DNA of 7,033 bases from Candidatus Bathyarchaeota archaeon (GTDB lineage Archaea > Thermoproteota > Bathyarchaeia > 40CM-2-53-6), in contig VBBE01000102.1 in the NCBI GenBank assembly GCA_005884605.1, positions 1-7,033 of the forward strand, in the 5' to 3' direction. Positions 6,013 to 7,033 of the stretch are shown in pieces; position 1 is the stretch's first letter; each line of letters starts with the position of its first letter. The translations under genes were made by a program, and so were the position numbers. The notes beneath the pieces are model-generated. The model was not told the DNA's origin and made no database searches. It was given only the letters and a program-made list of their open reading frames with translations.

Positions 6013-7033
6013 TTGTCTGCAGAAGAAATCTCTTCCAACGAGAGGCTCGCGAACCCAGCGCTCAGAGTCTCCGTAGTCGGAGTAGGGGGTGCGGGAAACA
6101 ATCTTTTGAGTCATGCGATAGGGGGCGGAGTCAGTCCGAGTCGTTGCGTGGCGGTTAACACGGACAGGGGACAGCTCTCCCGATCCTTAGCAAGAAACAA
6201 GGTCTTCCTAGACCAGAATGTTGACCCAGCAGCCACAAGATTCGTTACAAGGCGAGACGACCAAAGAATGTTTCAGTCCGCCGCCCACAGAGTCACATCC
6301 TACACTGACGGCTCTGACTTCACAATCGTTGTGACTGGTCTCGGCGGGGGTACAGGCACGGAAAGTGCGCCAATCATCGCTCAAAGATCACGGACCCCAG
6401 TTCGTCCAGTGGTATCGGTAGTAGCGATTCCCTTCATTCATGAGAGAGAACGTCGGTTCATCGCGTTACGGGGGCTCAAGAGAATGGTTGAAGCATGCGA
6501 TTGCACGATCGTCATAGATAACGGGCTTGATCGAGACCATCTGAGCACAGCCACGAGAACTACGGACGAGACCGCAAGTATCGCTGTCAGAAGTCTCTCT
6601 GAGATGTTGTCGGGGGCAGAAGACGTCGAAGCGAGAGATATTCTAGAGATTCTCTCGAAAGGGGACCTCGCCACTGTCTGCAATTTCGCACTTAGAACAG
6701 GGGACACGCTTCAATTCTCCGTCATTCAGGCGCTAAGAACGCCATCGGCAAATCTGCCTTTGAAACATGCCAAGGGAGCGCTACTTCTCTATAGAGGACC
6801 CGCCACACTTAGCACCGCCCAGTTTGCCCAAGCATACGATGCACTGGTTTCCCTAGTTGGACATGATCTCGCCTTCATTCACGGAAGCGTCTACACCCAG
6901 TCAGAGCCCTCGGTATGCCTCTTCCTGACAGGCTACGCCTACGGGACGGCGCTAAACGGGTTCACCGACTTCATCGAACTGTACGACGCAGAATACGGCC
7001 AAGAAGAAGGCGACGGGCTAACAACACTCTCAG
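6013..7033 (+). CDS. ftsZ: Divergent FtsZ-family (tubulin superfamily) GTPase, 3' end cut by the window
   Basis: FtsZ polymerises with GTP to form the division ring; archaeal homologues act in division or cell shape. The frame is open for 340 codons to the right edge. Conserved parts: G1 loop VVGVGGAGNN (21-30), VAVNTDRGQL (46-55), tubulin signature TGLGGGTGTESAP (108-120), VVAIPF (136-141), TIVIDN (165-170), and a C-terminal domain with HAKGALLLYRGPATLS (252-267) and LFLTGYAYG (303-311). Departures: the TRGxGAGG loop after NTD is replaced by NVDPAATRFVTRR; the last Gly of GGGTGTG is Glu117; and the T7 loop NLDFAD reads ARDILE (207-212), keeping acidic residues at the two catalytic positions but losing the Asn. 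A TGA at 6004 leaves TTG 6013 as the only start that keeps the G1 loop; there is no ribosome site, which suggests leaderless translation. CetZ or a non-division paralogue is possible, but the C-terminal domain is FtsZ-like. Confidence 0.85.
   Translation, partial: MSAEEISSNERLANPALRVSVVGVGGAGNNLLSHAIGGGVSPSRCVAVNTDRGQLSRSLARNKVFLDQNVDPAATRFVTRRDDQRMFQSAAHRVTSYTDGSDFTIVVTGLGGGTGTESAPIIAQRSRTPVRPVVSVVAIPFIHERERRFIALRGLKRMVEACDCTIVIDNGLDRDHLSTATRTTDETASIAVRSLSEMLSGAEDVEARDILEILSKGDLATVCNFALRTGDTLQFSVIQALRTPSANLPLKHAKGALLLYRGPATLSTAQFAQAYDALVSLVGHDLAFIHGSVYTQSEPSVCLFLTGYAYGTALNGFTDFIELYDAEYGQEEGDGLTTLS

Overview
The window reads as archaeal chromosome, most likely a Thermoproteota lineage of the Nitrososphaeria/Bathyarchaeia kind. 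This is inferred from gene content, not from a marker tree. Pointers are a glycine decarboxylase split into GcvPA and GcvPB, an ALG7/DPAGT1-like lipid-linked sugar-phosphate transferase with an archaeal/eukaryotic IPE motif, a divergent FtsZ (which argues against Sulfolobales-type Crenarchaeota), TATA-like boxes about 25-40 bases ahead of several starts, and frequent TTG/GTG starts. Coding density is high. No gene-free stretch exceeds 300 bases; the longest is 194 bases before the ftsZ-like gene.

Layout: (1) 1-355, minus strand: the N-terminal 118 residues of a TnpB-family (IS605 OrfB) protein running off the left edge. (2) 450-1526, plus: a CarB-like ATP-grasp enzyme of unknown substrate. 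(3) 2806-1787 and 1759-1523, minus: a membrane glycosyl-1-phosphate transferase followed after 27 bases by a 78-residue two-helix membrane protein, probably one transcript. It converges on the ATP-grasp gene, and both stop codons lie within one CTAG. (4) 2888-4291 and 4295-5818, plus: gcvPA and gcvPB, the two subunits of the P-protein of the glycine cleavage system. gcvPA is interrupted by one in-frame TAA; gcvPB is intact. (5) 6013-7033, plus: a divergent FtsZ-family GTPase starting with TTG and cut by the right edge.

How they work together: GcvPA and GcvPB should form the PLP-dependent glycine decarboxylase, acting with GcvH, GcvT and Lpd, which are not in this window. The transferase would start assembly of a lipid-linked glycan on the cytoplasmic face of the membrane. 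The ATP-grasp enzyme and the FtsZ homologue have no evident pathway link to these genes.

The most notable points are the lone ochre codon inside an otherwise perfectly conserved gcvPA, the Asp-to-Asn change at a catalytic position of the transferase, and the altered nucleotide and T7 loops of the FtsZ homologue. I see no CRISPR array, rRNA, tRNA or new multigene system.
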